Source: Microbacterium oleivorans (GTDB taxonomy: Bacteria > Actinomycetota > Actinomycetes > Actinomycetales > Microbacteriaceae). Taken from it: a stretch of DNA of 64,000 bases. Every line of letters begins with the position of its first letter. Positions within the stretch are counted from its first letter, which is position 1. The DNA lies in NCBI RefSeq assembly GCF_023715745.1, contig NZ_JAMBOV010000003.1, positions 496,001 through 560,000 on the forward strand, written 5' to 3'. Positions 26,223 to 35,433 of the stretch are shown piece by piece. A program made the position numbers and the translations under genes. The notes beneath the pieces are model-generated. The model saw nothing but the letters and a program-made list of their open reading frames with translations. It did not search any database and was not told where the DNA came from.

Positions 26223-27302
26223 TCAGCGCGCCAGTTCGATGAGCTCGGTGATGAGCTCCGGGTAGCTGAGACCGCTCTGGATCCAGCAAGTGGGGAACAT
26301 CGAGATCGGCGTGAATCCGGGCATCGTGTTGACCTCGTTCACGAAGAACTCGGTCCCCGTGTAGAAGAAGTCGACCCGGGACAGCCCCTGACCGCCCACG
26401 GCCTCGAACGCGCGGGCCGCGATCCGCTGCATCTCCCGCAGCTCGCCGTCGTGCAGCTCCGCCGGGCAGACGAGGTCGATGCCCGGCGCGCCCAGGTACT
26501 TCGCCTCGAAATCGTAGAAGTCGCGCCCGCTGACGACGATCTCCCCCGCCACGCTCACCCGCGGGTCCGCTCCGTCGCGCCCCTGCAGCACGCCGCACTC
26601 GACCTCGCGGCCGACGACCGCCTGCTCCACGAGCACGCTCGAGTCCTCGGCGAAGGCGGTGTCGAGGGCGGCGTCCAGCTCGTCCCACTCCGACACCTTC
26701 GACACCCCGACACTCGAGCCCGCCCGCGCCGGCTTCACGAAGACGGGCAGGCCGAGACCGCGGATGCGGCGCCGCCACAGGTCTCCGTCGCGATCGAGTC
26801 CCGCGCGCGTCACCGTGACCCACGGCACGACGGGGACACCGGCGGCCTGCAGGATGCTCTTGGTGGTGTGCTTGTCCATCCCGATCGCGGACATGAGAAG
26901 CCCCGCGCCGACGTACGGGAGGTCGAGGAGCTCGAGGAAGCCCTGCACCGTGCCGTCCTCGCCGAACCGACCGTGGAGGATCGGGAAGACCACATCGATG
27001 TCGCCCAGCGACTCCACCGTGCCGTCGGGGTGGCGCACGGACAGTCCCCGCTCCACGGTGGACTCCGGCCAGATGACCCGGGTGCCGTTGTCGACGACCT
27101 CGGGGAGGCGGTCGGCGTTCAGTGCGAACTTGTCGGGATCGTCGTCCTCGAGCACGTACGCGCCCTCGCGGGTGATGCCGACCGGGATGACCCGGTAGCG
27201 GTCGCGGTCAATCGCGCGAAGGACGCCGCCCGCTGTGGCGGAACTGATCGAGTGTTCGCTGGAACGCCCGCCGAAGAGCAGAACCACTGCCGCCTGAACC
27301 AT
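26223..27302 (-). CDS. ddl: D-alanine--D-alanine ligase
   Basis: 359 residues from the ATG at 27302, with GAGAGGA upstream. Makes the D-Ala-D-Ala dipeptide for peptidoglycan. The N-terminal LFGGRSSEHSISSATAGGVL and the ATP-grasp parts KPARAGSSVGVSKV and EVNTMPGFTPISMFP are present. The Phe near the C-terminal active site (MPGFTPIS) is common to both D-Ala and D-Lac enzymes, so it does not decide specificity. Its first 95 bases lie inside the 3' end of gpsA, an unusually long overlap. Confidence 0.95.
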   Translation of the reverse strand: MVQAAVVLLFGGRSSEHSISSATAGGVLRAIDRDRYRVIPVGITREGAYVLEDDDPDKFALNADRLPEVVDNGTRVIWPESTVERGLSVRHPDGTVESLGDIDVVFPILHGRFGEDGTVQGFLELLDLPYVGAGLLMSAIGMDKHTTKSILQAAGVPVVPWVTVTRAGLDRDGDLWRRRIRGLGLPVFVKPARAGSSVGVSKVSEWDELDAALDTAFAEDSSVLVEQAVVGREVECGVLQGRDGADPRVSVAGEIVVSGRDFYDFEAKYLGAPGIDLVCPAELHDGELREMQRIAARAFEAVGGQGLSRVDFFYTGTEFFVNEVNTMPGFTPISMFPTCWIQSGLSYPELITELIELAR

Positions 27303-28350
27303 TCTGAGTCCTCTCCTCGGTGGGCTCATCGTCATCCGTCGTGAGATGCGGTGCGATGTCGCGCGGATTCATCGCGCCGTCGAGGACCATCTTGACCTGC
27401 TCGACGATGGGCATGTGCACGCCGGCCTCGCGGGCCAGCTGAAGGACGGGCGCGACCGAGGCCAGTCCCTCCGCGGTCTGGTCCATCTGCTTCACGACTT
27501 CGGTGAAGCTGTAGCCCTGACCCAGGAGCCGTCCTGCTGTGTTGTTGCGGCTCAGCGGGGATTGGCACGTCGCGATCAGGTCGCCGAGCCCCGCCAGACC
27601 CTGCAGGGTCTCGGGCTGGGCGCCCTGCGCGACGGCGAAGTCCGTCATCTCGACGAGCCCTCGCGTGATGATCGACGCCTTCGTGTTCTCGCCGTAGCCG
27701 ACGCCGTCGACGATGCCGATGGCCACCGCGATGAGGTTCTTCAGCACACCCCCGAACTCCGTGCCGATCACGTCGGTGTTGACGAAGGTCCGGAAATACC
27801 GGTTGCGCGAGATGCGGGCGACGGCCTCGGCCGTCTCCTGGCTCGACGACGAGATGACCGCCGCTGTCGGCTGCTCGCGCGCGATCTCGAGCGCGAGGTT
27901 GGGGCCGGATGCCACGGCGATACGCGCGGGTTCGCAGCCCAGCTCCTGCTCGAGGACCTGGCTCATACGGAGCCCGGACTTCTTCTCGACGCCCTTCATC
28001 AGCGAGACGATCGGGACGTCGCTCCCGTCCACGAGGGGCCGGACGGCCTTCAGATTCTGGCGCAGCGCCTGGCTGGAGATGGCGATGTAGACCTGTGTGG
28101 CTCCGTCGAGGGCCTCCGCCAGGTGGTGCGTCGCGGACAGCCCGCGCGGGAGGTTGATCCCCGGCAGGTACTGCGAGTTGCGCTTGCCTTCGCGGATCTC
28201 GTGCGCGAGCTCCGCTCGGCGCGCCCACATGACGACGTCGGCGCCGCCGTCCGCGAGCACCTTGCCGAAGGTCGTCCCCCAACTGCCGGAGCCGAGGACT
28301 GCGACACGGGGAGCCGGGGACTCGCGACGCGACGCTTCCCTAGGAGTCAA
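27208..28350 (-). CDS. gpsA: Glycerol-3-phosphate dehydrogenase [NAD(P)+]
   Basis: About 380 residues if the TTG at 28350 is the start; it overlaps the plsC stop, and the only alternatives would truncate the Rossmann fold. It supplies sn-glycerol-3-phosphate for phospholipids. Visible motifs are VAVLGSGSWGTTFGKVLADG, GPNLALEIAREQPTA, KNLIAVAIGIVDGVGYGENT and the catalytic Lys region. The C-terminal 32 residues, basic and low-complexity (TQNGSGGSGSALRRAFQRTL), are encoded in the overlap with ddl. It lies in the order murA-plsC-gpsA-ddl. Confidence 0.93.
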   Translation of the reverse strand: MTPREASRRESPAPRVAVLGSGSWGTTFGKVLADGGADVVMWARRAELAHEIREGKRNSQYLPGINLPRGLSATHHLAEALDGATQVYIAISSQALRQNLKAVRPLVDGSDVPIVSLMKGVEKKSGLRMSQVLEQELGCEPARIAVASGPNLALEIAREQPTAAVISSSSQETAEAVARISRNRYFRTFVNTDVIGTEFGGVLKNLIAVAIGIVDGVGYGENTKASIITRGLVEMTDFAVAQGAQPETLQGLAGLGDLIATCQSPLSRNNTAGRLLGQGYSFTEVVKQMDQTAEGLASVAPVLQLAREAGVHMPIVEQVKMVLDGAMNPRDIAPHLTTDDDEPTEERTQNGSGGSGSALRRAFQRTLDQFRHSGRRPSRD

Positions 28351-29110
28351 GGCGACCCGTCTCCCTCTGCCCGTGCTGAGCCGGATTCCACCGCTGCGCC
28401 GGAGGCTCGACGCCGCGCAGCCGTCCCAGCAGGATCGAGATGTCGCGCATGACGGCATCCGTCGCCGCCGTCAGGGTCGCGGGCGTCGTGTCGGTGTAGG
28501 CGGACAGGTCGACGGGAGGGCCCAGGAGCACCCGCACACGGCGGCGCGGGGGCCACAGGCGCAGTCGCCCGTATCGCGGCAGGATCTCCTGCACGCCCCA
28601 CGTCGCCACGGGGATCACCGGGAGCGGCTCGGGGGCGGCCAGGGCGAGGCGGACGGCGCCCGTCTTGCCGCGCATCGGCCACATGTCCGGGTCGCGGGTG
28701 AGCGATCCCTCCGGGTACACGATGACACCGCGCTGCGCCGCAACGAGCGCGTTCGACTGCGCGAGGGTCTGCTTCGCCGCGGCGGACGTGGATGCCCGCG
28801 CGACGGGGACCATGCCGGTCGCCCGCAGCAGCCAGCCGAGGACGGGCACCCGGAACAGGCTCTCCTTGGCCATGAAGCGCGGCGCGCGTCCCAGCCGCCA
28901 TGTCGCGACGGCGATGATCACGGGGTCGAATTCGCTGTAGTGGTTCGGGGCGAGAACGTACGAGCCCTCCCGGGGAAGGTGCTCGCCGCCCTCGATCTCG
29001 ATCTTCGCGAACCAGCCGGTCGCCGGCACGACGACCATCGCCGCCGGCCAGAAGACACTCGGTCGGGTCTTCTCCGGGGACGCGCGGCGACGGGGAGCCA
29101 CCGCCGTCAC
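28340..29110 (-). CDS. plsC: 1-acyl-sn-glycerol-3-phosphate acyltransferase
   Basis: 256 residues. Acylates lysophosphatidic acid to phosphatidic acid. The catalytic HX4D box is NHYSEFD near residue 85, and the substrate motif VYPEGSLTRDP is near residue 150. A short hydrophobic region precedes the catalytic box. Starts inside the end of murA (4-base overlap) and runs into gpsA, linking precursor supply for membranes and wall. Confidence 0.93.
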   Translation of the reverse strand: MTAVAPRRRASPEKTRPSVFWPAAMVVVPATGWFAKIEIEGGEHLPREGSYVLAPNHYSEFDPVIIAVATWRLGRAPRFMAKESLFRVPVLGWLLRATGMVPVARASTSAAAKQTLAQSNALVAAQRGVIVYPEGSLTRDPDMWPMRGKTGAVRLALAAPEPLPVIPVATWGVQEILPRYGRLRLWPPRRRVRVLLGPPVDLSAYTDTTPATLTAATDAVMRDISILLGRLRGVEPPAQRWNPAQHGQRETGRLDS

Positions 29111-30468
29111 TCCGTGACGTCGAAGTCGGCGCCGAGATCGGTCAGCTTCTCGAGGAACTTCTCGTAGCCGCGCCGGATGATCCCGATGTTGCGCACCGTC
29201 GACTCGCCCTCGGCGGCGAGGGCGGCGATCACGTAGGAGTAGCCGCCCCGGAGGTCCGGGACGACGACGTCGGCTCCGTGGAGCGGCGTCGGCCCGTTGA
29301 TGACGGCCGCCTGCTCGAGGGCACGCCGCGGCACGCGGCGATCCGAGCTCGCGATGCCGTCGGGGTGCACGACGATGTCCGCGCCCATCTGGACGAGCGC
29401 GCGGGTGAAGCCGAGACGGTTCTCGTACACCGTCTCGTGGACGACGGACTCGCCTTCGGCCTGCGTCAGCGCGACGATGAGGGGCTGCTGCCAGTCGGTC
29501 ATGAAGCCGGGGTGGACGTCGGTCTCGACCATGACGGGCTTCAGCGGGCCGCCGCGACGGAAGCGGATGCCGTCCTCGGCGATGTCGAAGTCGCCGCCGA
29601 CCTTGCGGAAGACGTTGAGGAAGGTGAGCATCTCCTGCTGCTTGGCGCCGCCGACGAAGATGTCGCCGTCGGTGGCGAGGGCTGCCGCGGCCCAGGATGC
29701 GGCCTCGTTACGGTCGAAGATCGCGCGGTGGTCGTAGCCCCGGAGCGACTCGACACCCTCGATGAAGATCACCCGGTTGGGCTCGTAGGAGATGATCGCG
29801 CCCATCTTCTGCAGCACCGCGATCAGGTCCATGATCTCGGGCTCGATGGCCGCGTTGCGCAGCTCGGTGGTGCCCTTGGCGCGGACTGCGGTCAGGAGCA
29901 CCTGCTCCGTCGCACCGACGCTCGGGTAGGGCAGCTCGATGTTGGCGCCGTGCAGGCCTCCGGGAGCGGAGAGGCGGATGCCGCTGGGCAGCTTGTCGAC
30001 GATGGCTCCGAACGAGCGCAGGGCGTCGAGGTGGAAGTCGATCGGGCGGTCGCCGATGCGGCATCCGCCCAGGTCCGGGATGAACGCCTGACCGAGCAGG
30101 TGCAGGAGCGGACCGCAGAAGAGGATCGGGATGCGGGAGGCCCCCGCGTGCGCGTCGATCTCCTCCATGTGGGCCGAGACGGCGCCGCTCGGGTCGAGGC
30201 GGAGGACGCCGTCCTCGAGGTCCTCGACGCGGACGCCGTGGACCTCGAGGAGCGAGCGGACCACGTGGACGTCGCTGATGTCGGGCACGTCCCGCAGGAT
30301 GCTCGCGGTCTCACCCAGGAGAGCGGCCACCATCGCCTTCGTGGCGAGGTTCTTCGCCCCCTTCACCTCGACCCGACCGCGCAGCGGACGACCGCCGCGG
30401 ATCCGGAGCGTCTGACCGGCGCTGCCGCCGACCGGGAAGGACGCGGAGTCGCTGAGAAGTGTCTTCAT
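29107..30468 (-). CDS. murA: UDP-N-acetylglucosamine 1-carboxyvinyltransferase
   Basis: 453 residues from ATG 30468. First committed step of peptidoglycan synthesis, adding enolpyruvate to UDP-GlcNAc. The conserved VKGAKN is near residue 36. The active-site loop PDLGGCRIGDRPIDFHL carries the catalytic Cys (residue 136), the residue alkylated by fosfomycin. This differs from mycobacterial MurA, where Asp replaces it. Phosphoenolpyruvate-binding Arg/Lys residues are also visible. The N-terminal extension of about 20 residues is longer than usual. Confidence 0.96.
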   Translation of the reverse strand: MKTLLSDSASFPVGGSAGQTLRIRGGRPLRGRVEVKGAKNLATKAMVAALLGETASILRDVPDISDVHVVRSLLEVHGVRVEDLEDGVLRLDPSGAVSAHMEEIDAHAGASRIPILFCGPLLHLLGQAFIPDLGGCRIGDRPIDFHLDALRSFGAIVDKLPSGIRLSAPGGLHGANIELPYPSVGATEQVLLTAVRAKGTTELRNAAIEPEIMDLIAVLQKMGAIISYEPNRVIFIEGVESLRGYDHRAIFDRNEAASWAAAALATDGDIFVGGAKQQEMLTFLNVFRKVGGDFDIAEDGIRFRRGGPLKPVMVETDVHPGFMTDWQQPLIVALTQAEGESVVHETVYENRLGFTRALVQMGADIVVHPDGIASSDRRVPRRALEQAAVINGPTPLHGADVVVPDLRGGYSYVIAALAAEGESTVRNIGIIRRGYEKFLEKLTDLGADFDVTE

Positions 30469-30533
30469 GGGTGGGACCTCGTCTGTGGTGGGGAGGAAGC
30501 GTGAGCGGCCCCGTTGTGCGGGGCGCAGGCCGA

Positions 30534-31130
30534 TCAGCGGACGGGGATCGTCCGCGGCCGCCACGCCTCGCGGCGCGCCTCGAACTGCGCGATCTTGTCT
30601 TCGTTGCGCAGGGTGAGCCCGATGTCGTCGAGCCCCTCGAGAAGCCGCCACCTAGTGTAATCGTCGATGTCGAAGGGGGCCTGGACGTCGCCGACCTGCA
30701 CCGAGCGTGTCTCGAGGTCGACGGTCACCTCGCGCCCGGGCTCGGCCTCCAGTGCCGCCCAGATCGCCTCGAGGACCTCCTCCGTCACCACTCCCGTGAC
30801 CAGTCCCTGCTTGCCGGCGTTTCCGCGGAAGATGTCGGCGAACTTCGTGCTGAGGACGACGCGGAAGCCGTAGTCGCGCAGCGCCCACACGGCGTGCTCA
30901 CGACTCGACCCGGTGCCGAAGTCGGGACCCGCGACGAGAACGGAACCCTCGCGGTAGGCGTCCTGGTTGAGGATGAAGGAGGGGTCCTGCCGCCAGTTGG
31001 CGAACAGGGCGTCGTCGAAGCCCGTCTTCGTGACGCGCTTGAGGTAGACGGCCGGAATGATCTGGTCGGTGTCGACGGCGGAACGCTTCAGCGGCACGCC
31101 GACGCCGGTGTGGCGGGTGAACTTCTCCAT
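30534..31130 (-). CDS. leuD: 3-isopropylmalate dehydratase small subunit
   Basis: 198 residues. Pairs with LeuC to isomerise 2-isopropylmalate to 3-isopropylmalate in leucine synthesis. The swivel-domain motifs [15 protein letters not shown] and ...[17 protein letters not shown] are present. It starts one base after the leuC stop and is translated from the same mRNA under the leuC leader. Confidence 0.97.
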   Translation of the reverse strand: MEKFTRHTGVGVPLKRSAVDTDQIIPAVYLKRVTKTGFDDALFANWRQDPSFILNQDAYREGSVLVAGPDFGTGSSREHAVWALRDYGFRVVLSTKFADIFRGNAGKQGLVTGVVTEEVLEAIWAALEAEPGREVTVDLETRSVQVGDVQAPFDIDDYTRWRLLEGLDDIGLTLRNEDKIAQFEARREAWRPRTIPVR

Positions 31131-31131
31131 G

Positions 31132-32574
31132 TCAGACCTCCGTCAGAGCCAGTGCGTCGAGATCGCTCGGGCTGGCGAGCCGGCCGAGCACGGCGGTCGC
31201 GGCGGCGACCTGAGGCGAGACGAGGTGCGTGCGACCGCCCTTGCCCTGGCGACCCTCGAAGTTGCGGTTGCTGGTCGAGGCGCACCGCTCACCGGGAGCG
31301 AGCTGATCGGGATTCATCCCGAGACACATCGAGCAGCCGGCGAAGCGCCATTCCGCCCCGAAGTCGGTGAACACCTTGTCGAGCCCCTCCGCCTCGGCTT
31401 CCAGGCGGACGCGTGCCGATCCGGGGACCACCATGACGCGCACCCCCTCCGCTTTGGTGCGTCCGCGCACGATTGAGGCGAACTGCCGCAGATCCTCGAT
31501 GCGGCTGTTCGTGCAGGAGCCCATGAAGACGGCATCCACCGCCACGTCCTTCAGGGCGGTGCCAGGAGCCAGGTCCATGTACTCGAGTGCCCGCTCGGCC
31601 GCGGCGCGCTCGTTCGGGTCGCTCATCTCGGCGGGGTCGGGGACGACGCCGTTCAGGTTGACCCCCTGACCGGGGTTGGTGCCCCAGGTCACGAAGGGCT
31701 CGAGTTCGTCGGCGTCGAGGAAGACCTCGGCGTCGTACACGGCACCCTCGTCGGAGGGGAGCGTGCGCCAGTAGGCGACCGCCTCGTCCCAGTCCGCGCC
31801 CCGGGGAGCGTGCGGCTTGTCCTTGACGTAGGCGAAAGTGGTCTCGTCCGGGGCGATCATGCCCGCCCGGGCGCCCGCCTCGATGGACATGTTGCACATC
31901 GTCATCCGGCCCTCCATCGAGAGGGAACGGATGGCGGAGCCGCGGAACTCGAGCACGTAGCCCTGCCCGCCGTTCGCGCCGATCTTCGCGATGATCGCGA
32001 GGATGATGTCCTTCGCGCTCACGCCGGGCTTGAGCGTCCCCTCGACGGTGATGGCCATCGTCTTGAACGGCTTCAGCGGCAGGGTCTGGGTGGCCAGGAC
32101 GTGCTCGACCTCGCTCGTCCCGATGCCGAACGCCATGGCGCCGAACGCACCGTGCGTCGAGGTGTGCGAGTCGCCGCAGACGACCGTGATGCCGGGCATG
32201 GTCAGACCGAGCTGCGGGCCGACGACGTGGACGATGCCCTGCTCCTTGTCCCCCAGCGAGTGCAGCCGCACACCGAACTCCGCGGCGTTGCGTCGCAGAG
32301 TCTCGATCTGCGTACGGCTCGTCAGGTCGGCGATCGGCTTGTCGATCTCGAGCGTCGGGGTGTTGTGGTCCTCCGTCGCGATCGTGAGGTCGAGGCGGCG
32401 CACGGGGCGGCCCTCGGCGCGGAGGCCGTCGAACGCCTGCGGACTCGTCACCTCATGGACCAGGTGGAGGTCGATGTAGATGAGGTCGGGGCTGCCGTCC
32501 TCACCCTTCACGACGAGGTGGTCGTCCCACACCTTCTCGGCGAGGGTCCGGGGACGGTCGGGAATCGTGCTCAT
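31132..32574 (-). CDS. leuC: 3-isopropylmalate dehydratase large subunit
   Basis: 480 residues. Aconitase-family subunit that carries the [4Fe-4S] cluster; the three cysteine ligands are in [12 protein letters not shown] and [32 protein letters not shown] is the other family hallmark. The ATG at 32574 has CAGGAG upstream. About 100 bases of leader precede it and contain a 15-codon Leu/Ile-bearing ORF and a strong hairpin, so attenuation by leucine is likely. Confidence 0.97.
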   Translation of the reverse strand: MSTIPDRPRTLAEKVWDDHLVVKGEDGSPDLIYIDLHLVHEVTSPQAFDGLRAEGRPVRRLDLTIATEDHNTPTLEIDKPIADLTSRTQIETLRRNAAEFGVRLHSLGDKEQGIVHVVGPQLGLTMPGITVVCGDSHTSTHGAFGAMAFGIGTSEVEHVLATQTLPLKPFKTMAITVEGTLKPGVSAKDIILAIIAKIGANGGQGYVLEFRGSAIRSLSMEGRMTMCNMSIEAGARAGMIAPDETTFAYVKDKPHAPRGADWDEAVAYWRTLPSDEGAVYDAEVFLDADELEPFVTWGTNPGQGVNLNGVVPDPAEMSDPNERAAAERALEYMDLAPGTALKDVAVDAVFMGSCTNSRIEDLRQFASIVRGRTKAEGVRVMVVPGSARVRLEAEAEGLDKVFTDFGAEWRFAGCSMCLGMNPDQLAPGERCASTSNRNFEGRQGKGGRTHLVSPQVAAATAVLGRLASPSDLDALALTEV

Positions 32575-32611
32575 GGTGTCTCCTGATGTCGGATGGCGCC
32601 CGCGACAGCCT

Positions 32612-32650
32612 CCGCGACGAGAGAGGGCTCAGAGCGAGGTCTCGTCGCGG
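32612..32650 (-). promoter_or_regulatory. Leader hairpin upstream of leuC
   Basis: Perfect 11-bp stem (CCGCGACGAGA pairing with TCTCGTCGCGG) with a 17-base loop. The 5' arm overlaps codons 9-13 of the leader peptide, and its stop codon lies in the loop. A ribosome on the Leu codons would cover part of the 5' arm and change the folding. No U tract follows, so the effect may be on translation or may rely on a non-canonical terminator. Confidence 0.6.
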
Positions 32651-32676
32651 CCGATAAGGAGTCGAGCGGTCCGCAC
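32629..32676 (-). CDS. Candidate leader peptide for leuCD attenuation
   Basis: GTG-initiated 15-residue ORF, MRTARLLIGRDETSL, with consecutive CTC CTT ATC (Leu-Leu-Ile) codons at positions 6-8 and a final Leu. CTT is rare in this genome, which would sharpen stalling when leucyl-tRNA is short. A TAGTCT -10 element ends six bases before the GTG, so the peptide is probably the first thing translated on a leaderless mRNA. The role is inferred from position and codon content. Confidence 0.6.
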   Translation of the reverse strand: MRTARLLIGRDETSL

Positions 32677-32682
32677 CGCGTC

Positions 32683-32688
32683 AGACTA
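32683..32688 (-). promoter_or_regulatory. -10 element of the leuCD leader transcript
   Basis: TAGTCT on the minus strand, six bases before the leader GTG at 32676. I find no clear -35. Confidence 0.45.
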
Positions 32689-32800
32689 CCACCGGGTCCG
32701 CCGGGGCGAGGCGCGCCCGGCGCGTAACACCACGTCTCACGGACTCCGCCCGCCGCCCGCGACGTGGCACGCTGTGTGGCCTGAGGGACAGGAGACGACG

Positions 32801-34117
32801 ATGACGGAGCGAACCGCCGAGGGGTTCACGACGCGACAGGTCCACGTGGGGACGGATGCCGCGGCGGCCACCCCGCGCGCCGTGCCGATCCATCTCACGG
32901 CGGGGTTCACCTTCGACTCGTTCGACGAGGCCGCCGCTCACTTCGGGGCGGGCGACGGCTTCGGCTACACCCGTACGGGCAACCCGACGGTCGACGCCGT
33001 CGAACGCAAGCTCGCGTCGCTGGAGGGCGGCGCAGAGGCCGTTCTGCTCGCGTCCGGACAGGCGGCGCTCGCGGTGGCGCTGCTCGGACTCGTCACCGCC
33101 GGTTCGCACATCGTCAGTTCCACGCACATCTACGAGGGGACGCGGGGGCTCCTCGTCGACAACCTCGCCCGGCTCGGTGTCGAGACGACCTTCGTCGACG
33201 ACATCCGCGACCCGGATGCCTGGCGTCGCGCGATCAGGCCCGAGACCCGTGTGCTGCTCGGCGAATCGATCGCGAACGCCCGCAACGACGTGCTGGACGT
33301 CGCCTCCGTCGCCGCGGTCGGCGAGGAGGTCGGGATCCCCCTCATCGTCGACAACACGTTCGCGACGCCCTACCTGCTCCGTCCTCTCGAGCACGGCGCC
33401 GCGATCGTCGTCCACTCCGCGAGCAAGTTCCTCGCCGGGCAGGGCGCCGTCCTCGGCGGTGTCATCATCGACGACGGGCGATTCGACGCGTCCCGCTCCG
33501 GCCACCTCTTCCCGCACCTCGTCGAGGGCTCCGCGGTCACGCCGAGCGCCTGGGATCGCCATGGCGGACGCGCCCGCATCGCGCACCTGCGAGAGAGCGT
33601 CGCACCCCGCTTCGGTCCCACGCCGTCGCCGCTCACCGCGTTCCTCATCGGCCAGGGCGTCGAGACGCTCAGCCTGCGTGTGCAACGGCAGTCCGAGAAC
33701 GCGCTCGCCGTCGCCCGGTGGCTCGCAGAACACCCCGAGGTGGAGTCGGTCGACTACGTCGGTCTGGCGTCGCACCCCACCCACGACCTCGCCCGGTCCT
33801 ACCTCCGCGGCGGGTACGGCTCGGTCTTCACCGTGACGCTGCGGGGCGGACTCCCCGCTGCCCGCTCCTTCGTCGAGGAGGTGTCGGTCATCACCCACAT
33901 GACCCACCTCGGCGACGTACGGTCCTTGGTCCTGCACCCGGGTACGACCAGCCATGCCCGGCGCTCCCCCGCCGAGCGTGCGACCCTGGGCGTCCACCCC
34001 GGCACCCTCCGGTTGTCGATCGGCATCGAGGACGTCGACGACCTGCTCGCGGATCTCGCGCGCGGGCTCACGGCCGCGGCATCCGCTCTGACCGCGGACG
34101 TGGCGGTGGTCGCATGA
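32801..34117 (+). CDS. O-acetylhomoserine sulfhydrylase-like PLP enzyme
   Basis: 438 residues, starting after AGGAG. Cys/Met-metabolism PLP family. The cofactor lysine is in VVHSASKFLAGQG, and the family opening TRQVHVGTDAAAATPRAVPI and YTRTGNPTVDAVERKLASLEG are typical of MetY-type enzymes, which form homocysteine or methionine from O-acetylhomoserine and sulfide or methanethiol. Cystathionine gamma-synthase/lyase activity cannot be excluded. It overlaps the next gene by ATGA, so the pair is an operon with a flavin monooxygenase that could release a sulfur compound. Confidence 0.88.
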   Translation: MTERTAEGFTTRQVHVGTDAAAATPRAVPIHLTAGFTFDSFDEAAAHFGAGDGFGYTRTGNPTVDAVERKLASLEGGAEAVLLASGQAALAVALLGLVTAGSHIVSSTHIYEGTRGLLVDNLARLGVETTFVDDIRDPDAWRRAIRPETRVLLGESIANARNDVLDVASVAAVGEEVGIPLIVDNTFATPYLLRPLEHGAAIVVHSASKFLAGQGAVLGGVIIDDGRFDASRSGHLFPHLVEGSAVTPSAWDRHGGRARIAHLRESVAPRFGPTPSPLTAFLIGQGVETLSLRVQRQSENALAVARWLAEHPEVESVDYVGLASHPTHDLARSYLRGGYGSVFTVTLRGGLPAARSFVEEVSVITHMTHLGDVRSLVLHPGTTSHARRSPAERATLGVHPGTLRLSIGIEDVDDLLADLARGLTAAASALTADVAVVA

Positions 34118-35424
34118 GCCGACCGCAGCACTTCGGATGGTTCCTCGCGCGCGGTTTCGGGCCGCACGGGTGGGGCCACCCGTACCTCGATTGGGACTAC
34201 GACTGGACATCGCCGGCGCTGTACCAGGACGCCGTCCGCACGCTCGAGCAGGCCGGATTCGATCTGCTCATCATCGAGGACGCCCCTTCGCTCGGATCCG
34301 CCGAGACCATCGATCTGCGCGTGCGGCAGGCGTTCGGCGGCCCGAAGCTCGATCCCCTCCTGCTGGCGCCGTACCTCTTCGCCGCCACCGAGCGCATCGG
34401 CATCGTCCCGACGGTGAACCCCGCCGCGACCCTGCCCTACACCGCCGCCCGGCAGTTCGCGACGCTGCAGCATCTCAGCGGCCATCGGCTCGGGCTGAAC
34501 GTCGTCACCGACACCGGCAGCGCACGTCACTTCTCCACCGCGGCCCAGCTCGGGCACGACGCGGCGTACGACCGCGCGGAGGAATGGATGACCGCGGTGC
34601 GCGATCTCTGGCGCAGCTGGCCCGAGGGCGCGCTCATCGCCGATGCCGCGGCGGGTCGCTATGCCGACGGGACGAAGCTCCGCCCGACGGTCCACCGCGG
34701 CGACTACTTCGCCTTCGATGGTCCGCTCAATGCGATCCCGTTCACGGACGGCGAACCCGTCATCGTCTCGCCCGGCGGTTCGCCCCGCGGCCTCGGCTTC
34801 GCGGGCGCCAACTCGGACGTGCAGCTCGCACTCGCCCCGATGACGGAGGAGTCCGTCCGCGGCTACCGGCGCCGCATCCACGAGGCCGCGACCGCGGCGG
34901 GCCGTCGGCCCGAGGACATCACGATCCTCTTCGCGATCCAACCCGTCGTCGTGTCCTCCGCGGAGGAAGCGGACCGGATCGTGGCGGCGTCGCTCGACCC
35001 CGACGAGGCGACCCTCCGCTGGATCGCCGAGCGCCAGTCCAGCGACCTCGAGACGGACCTCACGGGCCTCGATCTCGACCGACCGCTGGATCGGGGGATC
35101 CTCGGCGAGCACGTCTCGCACGGCAGCATCCGCCGCCTCGTCGGCGATCACGAGGAGGATGCGCCGCTGCGGCGGATCCTCTCCGCGCACGCGAGGAAGG
35201 GTCGTCTGCACGACGGCTCCGGCTGGGTCGGGACCGCCGAGGAACTCGCCGACCGCATCGACGAGTACGGCTCCTGGGGCAACGACGGCGTGCTTCTGTG
35301 GGGCGACCTCCATCCCGTCACGGTGCACCGCACGCTCGACGAGCTCGTCCCGATCCTGCGTCGTCGGGGCATCCTGCGACGGGAGTATGAACCCACCCTC
35401 CGGGCGAATCTCCGCCCGTTCTGA
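34114..35424 (+). CDS. FMN-dependent monooxygenase, NtaA/SnaA/DszA family
   Basis: 436 residues, luciferase-like fold. The region HFGWFLARGFGPHGWG, then GFDLLIIEDAP and LSGHRLGLNVVTD, is typical of the NtaA/SnaA/DszA group, which uses reduced FMN supplied by a separate reductase to attack nitrogen or sulfur compounds such as nitrilotriacetate or dibenzothiophene sulfone. The real substrate is unknown. Translationally coupled (ATGA) to the sulfhydrylase-like gene, which hints at use of an organosulfur compound. No FMN reductase is visible nearby. Confidence 0.85.
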   Translation: MSRPQHFGWFLARGFGPHGWGHPYLDWDYDWTSPALYQDAVRTLEQAGFDLLIIEDAPSLGSAETIDLRVRQAFGGPKLDPLLLAPYLFAATERIGIVPTVNPAATLPYTAARQFATLQHLSGHRLGLNVVTDTGSARHFSTAAQLGHDAAYDRAEEWMTAVRDLWRSWPEGALIADAAAGRYADGTKLRPTVHRGDYFAFDGPLNAIPFTDGEPVIVSPGGSPRGLGFAGANSDVQLALAPMTEESVRGYRRRIHEAATAAGRRPEDITILFAIQPVVVSSAEEADRIVAASLDPDEATLRWIAERQSSDLETDLTGLDLDRPLDRGILGEHVSHGSIRRLVGDHEEDAPLRRILSAHARKGRLHDGSGWVGTAEELADRIDEYGSWGNDGVLLWGDLHPVTVHRTLDELVPILRRRGILRREYEPTLRANLRPF

Positions 35425-35433
35425 GGCGGCGCG

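Noticed and set aside
32764..32784. Hexapeptide ORF with one Cys (MARCVA) before the sulfhydrylase-like gene, as a cysteine attenuator
   Set aside because: Only one Cys codon, no hairpin after it and no -10 at leaderless distance.
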